Under the pieces are notes generated by a model. That model did not search any database. It was not told the DNA's origin and saw only the letters and a program-made list of their open reading frames with translations. A DNA stretch of 64,000 nucleotides from Seriola aureovittata (Eukaryota > Chordata > Actinopteri > Carangiformes > Carangidae). The translations under genes were made by a program, and so were the position numbers. The stretch is taken from the NCBI RefSeq assembly GCF_021018895.1, contig NC_079386.1, forward strand, positions 13,977,552 through 14,041,551, read 5' to 3'. Every line of letters begins with the position of its first letter. The first letter of the stretch is position 1. Below, piece by piece: positions 47,833 through 60,500 of the stretch.

Positions 47833-50427
47833 AAGATGAACACGATCAACATATCAAGGACAACATGAAAGAAAACACACTCATGTTCTGGCAGTGAAGG
47901 ACTTTGTGCAGCTGAGCAGCAGATTATATGAAAAAAAAACAGGATATTAATCTTAAAGTGCCTTTTGCTTATGTATATTAATGAATACCCTATTTTTAAA
48001 AACAACCATATCATCTTTTAACTTGAATTGGTTTTGAATATTTTCATGGCGTCTTTACATATATCAGTCACTCAGCCTCATCATGACATTAATGATAGTT
48101 GTTTGTCGCTTGTTACTGTTTCCAGTTCAGTGTTTTGCAGCATAGCTTGTGTTTATGGTAATCTCATTATTAAACATTTTATACATACAGCTTATATTAA
48201 ATTGGTTATATTTTCTTGTTGAGTATGTTCATCGTATGGTGCTGACTTTAACATCAGTTTTCAGTTCATTAAGAGTTATGTAAAAAGACTTGCTCATGAT
48301 CTAAAGATGAACAAACTGAGCAACTTCATATGATTGTTTTACATATGATCAGTTCTATTCATATTATATTTTATATCAATATAATCTATATTACATTGCA
48401 CTGTATCTTTTTTCTTACTTTATTTCATGCTTTTCTTCTAAAAGAAATTGGGTTTATAAATAAATATAATGAGATGAAGTGAACAATCATGGTTGGATTT
48501 TCTGTTACAAATGGTGACTAGTGCACCTTTACTAGTCCACATCTGAATTGAGGCGAGAGAGGCCGGAGATGAAGCTCATAATGGAGCAGGTCATGATACA
48601 TCCTGCTAACAAGCTAACGATAGCATGCCTGCTCAGTTTCCTGATGTTTGTTTATTCTCATAAATCGACAGAGAGTTTTTCTTCTTCTTCTTTATTGCAG
48701 GCGCAGCACACTGTATTAGAGTGATGCTGATTGTTCTAGCATCCATGAACCTGCATCTCTTCTTGCTGCTTCCTTATTGTCCTTTCTGCTTCCAGCATGT
48801 TGTTTTGTTCTACACAGCACTGTCACCGTGTGTCACACAATATACAGTCTATAGTCACAATCAGCAGCAGCAACCTCTGCTCCTTAATGAGTGATCGCTG
48901 GTCTCTGCTCCTCTTCTTCTGTCATCATGCTGCAGTTTGATCTGTGAGTGAAGCTCAGACACATTTGGAGACTTTAGTAAGAACAGGTGATGATGTCACT
49001 GACTTGTAGGTGACGTTTGTGTCTTTGTAGCTGAGGAAACACAGGCTCCAGCTCAAGCCAAACAACTTGTTTTCTGTCCTCAGCTCACAGCAGACTGTCC
49101 TGTCTACACTGGAGTAATATCATTCAGGTTGGAAATCACCTAATGTGAATGAATTAAAGTTTCATTTTTTATCTAACATGAAAAAGACGATGTGATCTGA
49201 TGAGCCAGTCAACAAAGCATGTAAAGGAGGTGCAGATGTTAAAGGAAGCTGTGAAGCTGAGTTTATTTCTGGTGTTGATAAGCAGTGGCTTGGCTTACTT
49301 CTTCTCAGACTCTAGTTGCAGAGTAGTAACTACACCACAATGGCATCTTGCATTTTATTTCTGTGGTTACTGTAGCAGCAGGCTACATGTGACACTGCAA
49401 ATGTCTTTCATGCATTCGACATGTTTTCGACTGACAGGCCACATCAAACACTGGATGGTGAAAATGTTTCAGTGAGGAAGGTTTTCATTGTTCCGGTCTC
49501 AGTGTCTACGTTTTTGTTTAGAGTAACACCAACTATCTGCACCATCTCTTTACTGAACACAAGAGCATCATTTTCACTTGGAGCTGCTGCACTAAAAATG
49601 AGGAAACAGTCTTTAGTTCAATGTGTCCTGACAGCAGACGACTTGTTTCACACCCAGTTGACCACATGTAATAAACCAGACAAAGGTGATAGAGAGTGTT
49701 CAACATGAAGAACAGTGTGGGAGCGTTTACGATAATTTTTTATCAAACTCAACCTTCTGTCTTTGCTTGTTGTCTTCTCATGAGAGTTCAGACTGAGAAA
49801 TAAATATTGACCATCATGTTATCTGTCCATATGCATTGTACTGGACTTCATTTCTACCACGTTAAACATCCTGTATAGGATATGACACTTCTTCTTTTCT
49901 ACTTGTAAACACCTTGTGTGTGTGAATGTGATGATGACACAATCTTTTCTTTCTATCACAGCAGCACATCTTAATGTGTAAAGAGGAACTTTTCTTTCAC
50001 CAGTTCTAAAAAGACTTAATTCTTCTTAGGACCTCCACAATATTAGGCAGGTAGTTTTAATCTTGTGTGTGATCGGTGTGTATCATCACCACAACTGTTA
50101 TTGCTGAGTATTTGAGTGATGACAAGGAAACTCAGTTGTAAAGCAAGTAGATCAAACAATTCCACCACAGAATAAGAAACATTTAGACAACATGTTATAG
50201 ATCAGATGTCTGGCTTTTGTATAAAACGGAAATAAGATCAAAGAGGCTATACTCAGAAGGAGGAGCTAAGAAAAATTCTGATCCCATATTTGTATGAAAT
50301 GTAACTTCTTCTTCTTATGTACCATCCTTTTCTCTCTCTCTCTTTTTGCTTGTTATTATTCATGTAAAGTAGAAACATTTCCCAGAAGCAGAGCAGCAGG
50401 GCGACGGTGTCAGTGCTGGATGTGAAG
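47833..50427 (+). repeat. Gene D-E intergenic region, second copy of the D/E segmental duplication
   Basis: Gene D 3' UTR, then from about 48430 a close copy of 35050-37156. AATAAA at 48459-48464 may serve gene D. No supported coding exon. Differences from the first copy are scattered substitutions and a few small indels, consistent with recent duplication. Confidence 0.8.
50286..50309 (+). promoter_or_regulatory. Conserved proximal promoter block of gene E
   Basis: Third copy of the 24-base block found before genes B and D, 119 bases before the gene E start codon. The purine-rich flank AGGAGGAGCTAAG is also kept. Confidence 0.4.
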
Positions 50428-51522
50428 ATGGGGCACACTCTGCTCTGTGTGCTGTCCTTATTCTGTGAGTACATCAGTCATTTTCACCATCTGTGACTGT
50501 CAGAGGCAGATTCATGATTTTATCAAGGTGGTGGTTTTGTTGACATGACCATGTTGGTTGGTTATTCTTGGTTCAGAGTGGTGGACTAAATACATGTCTG
50601 TACTAGTTATTTTGGACAAACATTTGTACAATGCATGTACAGTATATAGTCTAAGGTATTATGTTTATAGATTTAATATATTTCTCATTTTATTTCATGT
50701 GTTTCTTTTGAGTTTTGTTTTTTGAGTATTGCCTCAGAAATGAGTTGATAAGCAAGAGCTGCCTCAGCTGAAAATCCACCTGGTTCTTAAATGCTGTAGT
50801 TTATTATGGTTTTGACTGTTTGTCAGATTGATCACGTCTGATGAGGTTTCAATCTTTATTTTAGTGCTGAATACACTCTTCTACGGAAAGGCTGAAGGTA
50901 ACAAGCTCCTTCCTGTTTTTTCTCACTTATATAATGTTATATATAGTATTTATCTGCGACTTATTACTGACAATGTCACTCTTTTTTATCAATGCAAATT
51001 ATTAAATGACTTCAGTTGTGCTCAACAGTATGAAATTGTATATTTTTCAAAACAGTTCATGTTGTATATATCTTTCCTGGTTGGTGTTGGATGCACGTTC
51101 GTGTACGAGGTCTCATGTTGTGTTACCTTTGTTGGGTCTGAGCTCTACCTCATGAGCTGGACACCAAATGTGTTTGATTTCGGTTGTCTATCAATTTATT
51201 GGCTATCATAAATTAAGAAAAATATTATTAAAAAATAATATTAAATAATAACTTTAAAATTAATTAAAGTCCTCGGGGCACTAGCCTAAACTAATAGGCA
51301 AAATAGCCAATGTGGTTTTAGTCTAAATTTATTACCATTAATATGGAACTCTGTAACAATTAAGAGTTTACTAACTATAACCAAATTACCATAAACAGTA
51401 CGTTAAAGGTGAAGGATAGAGGTTGGCAATATTCACGCTTGTGCAACATTAAACACACCAGTAATTATACTTAAAGACGTTTATTTCAGAGTAAAACACA
51501 AAGTCTAATCTAGTATATACAG

Positions 51523-51567
<45 letters not shown>

Positions 51568-54500
51568 TGTCTGTCTGTGGGGACACAAACAAAGGTAAGA
51601 TGGCCGATTCAAAGTGATCACTGTGACCACATGACCTGAACAAAGAAGACTACACAAGATGGCGGTAAACAAAGAAACTACTCAAAATGGCCGCTGAGAC
51701 CACCTAGTGTGTGTGAGAGGGAAGGTGTGAGTTTCTTTGTTAGCCTAGCTCATGTAATCTAAAGGTACCAGGTTAGAGGGAGGAGGTTAGCTTCATGCAG
51801 GTTCTAGAACTGAGACGTACTGCAATGTGTGTGAACATACGAGTATCTGATTAACTGTATGACTGACCACAACCTAAGCAAACATTACAACAACAAGACA
51901 TCAATCAAGAAGTACATTAACAAAGTTAAGACTTCTGCTGCTGTGCTGTGCTGTGCTGTGCTGTGCTGTGCTGTGCTGTGCTGTGCTATGCTGTGCTGGG
52001 AAAGGTTAGGCCCAGTCAGTTAACGTTACCCAGTCCTTGGAACAAACAAAGCGATCCTTTCCAGTGTTGTTGTAAAGTCCAGTGAGTTGGGAGGTTTCCT
52101 GGTGGAGTGAAGTCCTGTCTGGCTGTGTTGCTTTGCTGTTATCTCCTTTGTTCTCCTCCCAGAGTTAGCTGGTCCATGCTAACTCTGCTACGACTCCTGT
52201 TGCTTTGAGAATCAGCTGGACTTGTGTTGTAGCTGCTGATTCTGAAGAGCACTTGGTTCACTCTCAGTTAATCTGAAGCAGGTCGCTGCTGTTGAGGAGA
52301 AGAGTGTTTGCAGGTTGTATATGAATTCATACGGGATTTCCTCAGCATCCATCTTTAAACTCTCTGAAAGACAAGGTTGTGTAGTTAGTAGTGTAGATCT
52401 AATATACAGTAAATTTACATGTAAAAAGGTTACGTGTGCAGTATGCAACATCACAGTGCTAAATGACAGATGCCACTGTATATCTGCTAAGATTTGGCTG
52501 AACTCTTAGTCCAGCCTCCTTCAGCATCAATCCGTGGTTCACAACATGGTCAACTAGAGTTGCGTGAATTTTATTTGATAAATTTGGTCCTCTTCTTCTT
52601 TGAGCACGTTCTCGTCCTGCTTCAGGTCTTCCTCTTCCTCTTCCTCTTTCTCCTTCTCCTCTGCCGTGGCTTCTCCTTCTCACCCTCACTATTCTTCTTC
52701 TGACTCCTTCCATTTTGGTTGAAGACAGGTGATCTCACATGCTGCATTTTTATACTGCTTAAACCTGATTGGTGTGTCTAAAATTAAGCAATCATGTTTT
52801 TGTGCACCTGACTGCTGTGTTTAACCAATTGGCTCATAGATGTGGTAATTTGACAGTCAGTGCTTTGGAATTACAAGGAAGTGAAATCATGATATACTTC
52901 TGTGTCTAATGTATAAAAGTGTGTTTAGTGTTTTGCTAATCACTGTGTGTATTGTTTTGCAAAAAGTGTGATGCTGACATTGTGCTTATAGTGGTGCAAA
53001 TCTGGGCCGATGTTTTGCTCCTTGAGTGTAAGGTTTTGATAATTGTGTAATACTTTTGATTTTAGTGTTTATGCCATCGAAAAAAACTGTAACAGGGCAG
53101 AGTAGTGACCCAGCAGAGGGCACTGATGAGTCTGGTATGAAGACAGAATCAAGCCCAGTCAGAGTCTGTCACAGTGTCCTGCATGCAGTACAGATTATCT
53201 CACTGACTTCAGTTGTTGGCATGTGTGCTGACTGCCACACAGTTTCTTTTGGTATCACCTGAAGGAGCTTTAGACTTTTAGTTTAAAAAGGAGTCATTTG
53301 GTGTCAGAAGCAAAACAGGAGAGTTTTTTTTTTTTGAACTTATTTATTCCACACCGTTGAAATGCATCAAGATGTACCTAAAATCATATTGTCATATTCA
53401 TATCAGTTACAGCCCATTCAAATAATCCAAATACACACAATAACACCTGTATAAGTCTTAACATTTTACATACATATAAAGACTATTTGTTCAATACTCC
53501 AACTTCTTCCTGTGTAGTCTAATACATATAAGTGCGCTCTACAACTCAGAAACTGTGTTTGCTACTGAGAATAAATATGCATATACAAAGAAAGATAATA
53601 AAAGTAAGTTAATAAATAAATAAAAATAATTTCAAAAGAGATAAATGATTAGAATAAATAAATAAAATAAATTGAAATGAACAGAGGTGCTTAGATTCCT
53701 GATATCCTTTGTATTATTGGTTCCCATCTCTTCTCAAATGTTTCTAGTTTCAGTTGTAGTCTGGCTGTAGTTTTTTCCATAATGGTCACCTTCCTTACTT
53801 TGTCTCTCCATTGTTTTATATCGGGGGGTTGTGGTTTCAACCAAGAGGTTGTGATAGTTTTCTTTGCTATTAGGAGCAAGACTCTCAGCAAGTAGCTGCA
53901 TTCGCTGTCCATCAGATCTTCAGGCATCATACCAAGTATATATATGGATGGATCAAGATGTACTGTAGGTTGATACCCAGGACTCCTCTTAATTCCCTTT
54001 GAACAGATTTCCAAAAATCTAGGATTTTAGGGCAATCCCAAAATATATGAGTAAAATCACCCACTTTCCCACAGTTCCTCCAGCATAAATCAGATGTGTT
54101 ACAATATTTAGAAGTGATAGATGGGGTGTTAAAATACCGCATCTTCACTTTCCAATCAAACTCCCTCCATGTTGGACTGTTGGTTAATTTATGTCTAGAT
54201 TTGAAAGTTTCCTCCCAGTTCTCATCCGTTATTATTATATTAGCTTCCAATTCCCACTTCTCATTGACATTCATATTATTCACACTGGTTTCACACTGTA
54301 TTGCTTTGTACAATTTTGAGATAAGCCCTTTTTTTGATTCTCCACCTGAATATGACATGAACAATTCCTCAACTTTAGTTGGTTCTTTGCATAATTTTTC
54401 CCAGTCACTGTGTTTTTGGAGGTAGTGTCTCAGCTGTAAATATTTATAAAAGTCCTTATTTGGTAAATCAAATTCAAGTTTGAGCTGTTCGAATGATTTC

Positions 54501-57500
54501 AAAATCTGCCCCTTAAAAATTTGTGCTATGAATATCAACCCATTATTTGTCCATTTCTCAAATCCTGAGTCTAAAGTACATGGTACGAAATCTGGGTTTT
54601 TTGTAATTTTCGTCGCTCTGCTTACAGATCTTGATATATTTAATTTCTTTTGTATTATTGACCATATTCTCATCGTTTTATATAACCCAATCATTTTTTT
54701 ATCTTGAACTTTTTTTGCATCATCCTGGGCATAAATGGTAGCGATTCTAAGGACACATTTGGACAAGCACTTTGCTCCATTTCGCTCCATAGTAAATTAG
54801 GTAAATTTAAACCTCCTTTATCTTTAGGGGATAGGAGTGTTTTATATTTTATTCTGGCTTTCTTGTTTTGCCATAAAAATTTTGCTATGCTTTTGTCCAG
54901 CATTTTAAGGGGGAGCCAGGAACCATAATTGGAAGTGACTGAAACAGGAATAACAGTCTAGGCAAGATATTCATTCTAATCGTTTCCACCCTCCCCATGA
55001 GAGTCAGGGGTAAAATCTCCCATCTCTCCAGATCTTTCTTAATCTCATTTATCAATTTCACATAATTAGCATCATACAACTGTGAGACATGTGGACTGAT
55101 AATAACACCCAGGTATCTGAACCCCCTTTCAGTCCATTTAAAATCAACCTTTTCTTTTAGTTCCGCTGGACATTTACCTGAGATCATCATAGCAACTGAT
55201 TTGCTTTCATTGGTCAGATAGCCTGAGAGTCCTCCATATTCCCTGAGATTCTCCAACAGAGCTGGTATTGATAGGCGTGGGTTGTTCAGAAGCATTAATA
55301 AATCATCTGCAAACAAAGATGTTTTATGTTCCCTCCCCCCTTCATCCCTTATTCCTATTATTTTATCGTTTTGTCTTATTGATTCGACCAATGGTTCAAT
55401 ACTTACAGCAAACAGTAACGGACTCAAACAATCACCTTGTCATAGAACATTCAGAGCTGTATTTTGTATTTGAAATTATATTTAATATCCTCCTAATATT
55501 GTTTGCACCCTGCCTACCCGGAATGAACCCAGTTTGATCAGTTTTAATCAATTTAGTTATGTTTTTGCATCCTTTTTGCCATTATGCTCCTGTGGCAAGT
55601 GGGGCTAAGAAGGGTGAATACTAAAAGGTAATTGAGTACTATATAACAATTCTAATCAACTACACAATCAGCTGATAAGAACGTTAGTACATTAGATAAA
55701 GTATCGGTTGCCAACAACGCCACTTCAGGAATTGCACCTGGAGAATTAAGTTAACCCTTTACACAATGATTAACCTGCACAAGTTCGTTGCTGATGAGGG
55801 CTTGAGACTGGGTCCAGAATACAAATTCAATTTGTTTTTATTAGCAGTCTATTAATTTAAGTTTTCCAATAAAAATGTTTTACACACTCACACCTTCATA
55901 CACACACACAAATCCATCAGACAATCCAAAAAAATACACAAAGAAGCAAATAGCACAATTGGGTTAAATCAATTAAACATATAACTAAGCAAACCGCACA
56001 AATGCAAACAAAAGAAAAACTGGCAAAGAAACAAAATATCTATATGGTAATCTAGAACATATCAATCTACTAAACATGCAAAACAATTAAACCAAAATAC
56101 TATTAATAACTAACCCAAAAATAATCAAACAAACAAAAGAAAACATGCAAAGCAATTAAACTAAAATACTACTAATAACTAACCAAAAATAATCAAACAA
56201 ACAAAAGAAAACATGCAAAACAACCCACACAAAGCAAAGTAATTTCAAAAAACTATTTACCCTCCATAGGCTACATGCAATATTTAAAATCTTGAAAACA
56301 CATACATGGGGCACCAGGGTAAGAAAACGTTAACCAATTTACTGCCGGAACAGCACAGTCGATGGGTTAGCGTTGGATGCAGGCCGGATGATTGGGTTCT
56401 CACAGCCACACAAAACAACAGGCAAAACAGCAGCCAGCCGACAGCGATCACGGGGGAGAGTTAGTGCTGGCAGACGCCGATCGCACACATATTTAACCTG
56501 TCATGAAAAGAGATATTTAGAGGCCACACCGTACCTATGACAGTGGCTTGAACTGCCGTCAGCACACAAACATACCGTCGGAGTTGAATGAGCGTCACAC
56601 AGGTGAGGAGGAGAAACACCCAAGCCACAGTGGCTCAGCCACGACGTGACAGGTCACAGCTGATCGGTCTCCGCTGCGGCACACGCGAGGAGACACGTGA
56701 GAGTAACACCCAGGACCGATCGAGTCCGATGAAGGAGAGGGAAGACTCCCAACGAAGAACTGTATTTAAAAGACAAAAGCCAACCTTGATGGCAACCACA
56801 AAACTGTGAAAACAGCGCAACAAAGCGTGAGACTACGACATACTAGGGAGCAGCGAGCCGGGCGACCCGGCTGTGAGGCGATCAGGTGAGATGAACAGGT
56901 GCCGTGATTAGGGAAAGGGCAGGGCACCCAGGAGCTTCAGAGCAAGAGGGCTCCCACTACACAACCACCCACCTTTATAGACTGCGCCCCCTAGCAGAGA
57001 TATGCTGATTCTGCAGCACCAATTAACGTGGCAGCAAGATTGCAGGCCCATACTGCTACACTCGTAAGAATTTTTAAATCATTGCAGAGTAAACTCACAG
57101 GTCTATATCCTTCACATAAGAGTGGGTCCTTTCCTTCTTTGTGCAGAACGGATATGATGGCTTCTGACCATGACTTAGGTGGGTCCCTTGATGTTAGAGC
57201 ATAATTAAATACTCAGTTTAACACAGGCGTGATCTCTTCCCTGAAGCTCTTGTAGAACTCCCCTGGGAACCCATCCGTCCCTGGTGATTTGTTATTTTTA
57301 AGAGTTTTTATAGTGTCAAATATTTCTTGTGTAGAGATTGGCTCGATCATTTCGGATGCCTCTTCTTTTGACAGAGTTGGTAGGTTTATTTTTCTAAGGA
57401 AGGTTTGTGTTTCACTACTGCCAAGATTAGCCTCAGAGTCGTCATATACATTTTTATAATAATCTGCAAATGCTTCAGCAATTTCTTTTAGCCTCACCAG

Positions 57501-60500
57501 GACTTGTCCAGATGTGGGATGTTTTATTTTTGGGATTATTCTGTTTGTTTGGGCCTTTCTAAATTGGAATGCTAATAGCCGACTGGCTCTGTTACCCATT
57601 TCATAATATCTCTGACTTTCAAAGCGTAGAGATCGTTCCGCTTTAAATGTTAAAAGTTCATCTAGTTCGTCTCTAGTTGTTTTTAACTCACAAAATGTGG
57701 ACTCATCTAATGTTCTTTTGTGTTCTCTCTCTAATTCTTTGATCTTATTCTCCAATTCTTTTTGCTTTCTTAGCCTAGCCCTTTTCATCCTAGATGAAAT
57801 CTCTATTATTTTCCCCTCGTATCACTGCTTTCCCTCCCTCCCATAATATTGATGGTGACACCTCACCATTATCATTAATTTGGAAGTATTCTTTTAAATT
57901 TTGCTTTATTTCCTTTACTACACTTTCACAGGACAACAGTGATACATTCAATCGCCAATATCTGAAAATGGGTTCATTATCCAGGGCTATTGTTAGTGTG
58001 ATAGGGGCATGATCACTAATAGTTATATTGTGTATATCACATTTCAGAACCTTGTGCATATGCTGTTGTGAAACATAAAAAAAAATCTATCCTGGAGTAG
58101 CTACCATGTGGATACGAATAGAACGTATAATCTCTGCTTTTCGGGTTGTTCTCCCTCCATGGATCAGTAAGTCCAAGCTCTTTAGTAACATTATTCAAAA
58201 CTCTGGATTTTTTTGTGCTTGGTCCCTGATCTGGAGGTAACCTGTCACATTTGCCATTTTGCACTGTGTTGAAATCACCCCCCATTAATATTGTCCCCTT
58301 TGCTTCACTGGTAATTACTTTAGCTATCAGTTTAAAAAATGTCTCTTTTTCCTCATTTGGTGCATACAGTCAGTATTGAGATAGTCACATCTCCTATAGA
58401 TCCTACAATCATAACATATCGCCCCATGTTATCCTTTATCTCTTTTTCGACCCTGAAAGCTATACCTTTACTAATTAAAATAGCCACCCCCCTTCTTTTG
58501 CCATATGAGGCATAAAATACCTGGTTCACCCATTCCCTTTTTAATTTTCTATGCTCAGCCTCCATCAGATGCGTCTCTTGCAGTAAAGCTATAGAGCACT
58601 GAAGCTTTTTCAGTTGGCTCAGTATCTTCTTCCTCTTAATGGGATGATTCAGACCGTGACACAAAATTCAACTTATTCATATAGTTTTCAGATGAGATCC
58701 ATAAGGACTACACCTCGCAAAAAAATAAAAATCTGTACCATACCTTGCACAGTAAAAAAGACAAAAAGTGTACATCTTCATCAGAACCCGAATTAATACA
58801 TAATAACAACAAGAACAGAAATACGTGTCTTCCAAAAGTCCCATTGTCAGAGAGTTGTGGCGTTTCCTCTCTGGGGAAAAAAGCACTATGTGCGACTACA
58901 ACTTCTTAACAGTTGTCAAAAGTTATTAAGAACTCTTAAGTTTTAATTTCGCTCTTCATTAAACCAATATATCTATTAGTTCAATAAGTAGTGCATAACT
59001 TTGCTCCTATCATATTCATCAATCACAAAAAAGGCAGATATAGTTGCCATCTATGTTTGAGTGTTAATTTATACACTTGAATATTACTTCTTTCTATTAT
59101 TCTTTACCATACCAATAGAGGTGTTGGATTTCCCTTTCTGTCCTGTCGCTGTGGTCCAGCTGCCCTGCGTCATCACTCTCTGCAGCCTCTCCACCCCATC
59201 CTCCTCCACGTCAATCCCCATGTCCTTTAACATCGGTGCTGCTTCCATTAGTGTAGAAAATGTCTTTGTCCCTGAGTCCAAAAACACTTTAAGCTGAGCC
59301 GGGTAGGGGGACTGCGCTTTCACGTCTTTCTCCTTCAACCTTTTGATGACATCCCTCACTTGTTTCCTCTTCCTTTGAACCTCCGTTGTGTAGTCCTGAT
59401 TAAAGTATATGGTCTGTCCCTCATATGTTGTCTTCTGTTTCCAGGCTTGACTTATCACGTATTCCTTCACCTTGTAGTCCAAGAAGCGAATAATGATGGC
59501 CCGCGGAGGAGCTGCGCTATCTTTAGGTTTAGCCACCAGAGAGCGGTGCGCCCTTTCGATACGAATCACCATGTCATCTGTGATTTGGATTTTAGACTTG
59601 ATGAGACCCGTTATTCAACCTATGGTGTCGTTTTTTTCTGCTCCTTCTGGGATACCGTGGATCCATATATTGTTGCGTCTCAATCTTAACTCAAAGTCAT
59701 CGCATTTCACCGAGAGTTTGGCGGTTTGCTGGAGTAGGAAGGCCGTGGAGCGCTCTAGCCGCGTTGTCCTGTCCTTTTGCTCAAGGGACGTTGTTCTTTC
59801 CATAAGTTCTTTCATGTTGTTTTTGAGCCTAGCCAGAGCTCTCTTGTTGTCATCTGCCGCTTCAGCGTGTTCTTGTCTTAATTTGCGTAGCTCCCTTAAT
59901 ATGACCTAGTCATGTTCACTGCTGACCGGCTCTTGCCGCCCTGTCTCTGGGCATGACCCCTCCGCCGAGTCGGTCACTCTTCCCTCCGTATTTTTCCCCT
60001 CTCCGGGCTTCCCTATCTTGACCATATTTTCCATATACCTTGTTTGTCGCCTTATTTTCAAGCTACCCTTACTTTCTGCCGTTTTCTCTTTAGTTAGTCG
60101 CAAGTTTTAATTGGTTTTCTCCAGAGCTACTTTCTCGCCACCTTCTACCACATGGCGCCACCGGAAGTCTCAAAACAGGAGAGTTTTAATGGAAAAATGA
60201 AAATATGGCAGCAGCTCTTAATCCTCTGAGGATGGAGAGAAACAAACTGTTAGTTTCTCTTCAGGTCGTGTAAAAATACAAATCAAGAGTGGAAGATACT
60301 TCAATGACACTTCTCACTGACATCTACAGGTGGTTAAAACACATTTGTCATATCACAGTATTTGTGAGACATCGTGACCTTGACCTTGTTGTTGGGGTCA
60401 CAAAGGTTTTTGTTAATGACTCAGAAATGATTGTTTTCTGACCTGATACTTGTGTTGCTGCTTTTTTTTTGTAAACACATTGTTGATATATTTTCATACT

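Larger units (their letters stand above)
51131..52490. other. Inserted DNA of unknown class in gene E intron
   Basis: Absent from the matching place in gene D. Contains the (GT)n and (GCTGT)n microsatellites, and no coherent reading frame. Its left junction is at about 51130; the right part merges with a transposon fragment. It may be a decayed retroelement, but I see no terminal repeats. Confidence 0.45.
53691..58690 (-). pseudogene. L1 ORF2 (endonuclease-reverse transcriptase), broken
   Basis: The endonuclease part shows LLQETHL near 58575 and GGDFNTVQNG near 58280, and a C-terminal DHAPI near 58010. The RT part shows NKSPGTDGFPGEFYK near 57270, TDQTGFIPGRQ near 55530, and the catalytic LFADDLLM near 55310. 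The C-terminal region has CWRNCG and THIFWDCP near 54040. The reading is broken by frameshifts (for example near 58650, 58070 and 55430) and by the 1470-bp insertion between 55590 and 57061. Confidence 0.85.
53328..60170 (-). mobile_element. Near full-length L1-type LINE inserted antisense in gene E intron
   Basis: Two-ORF LINE. It is flanked by a 17-base target-site duplication and ends, on its 3' side, in a poly(T) run (poly(A) of the minus strand) at 53324-53335. ORF1 lies at 59084-60103 and ORF2 at about 53691-58690, followed by about 350 bases of 3' UTR. Without the 1.47-kb nested insertion the element is about 5.4 kb, close to full length. Stops and frameshifts in both ORFs show it is inactive. 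Orientation is opposite to the host gene, as is usual for intronic LINEs that survive. Confidence 0.88.

Noticed and set aside
56588..56823. Overlapping open frames inside the LTR-like insertion
   Set aside because: Short, on both strands, without similarity to gag, pol or other proteins that I can recognise.
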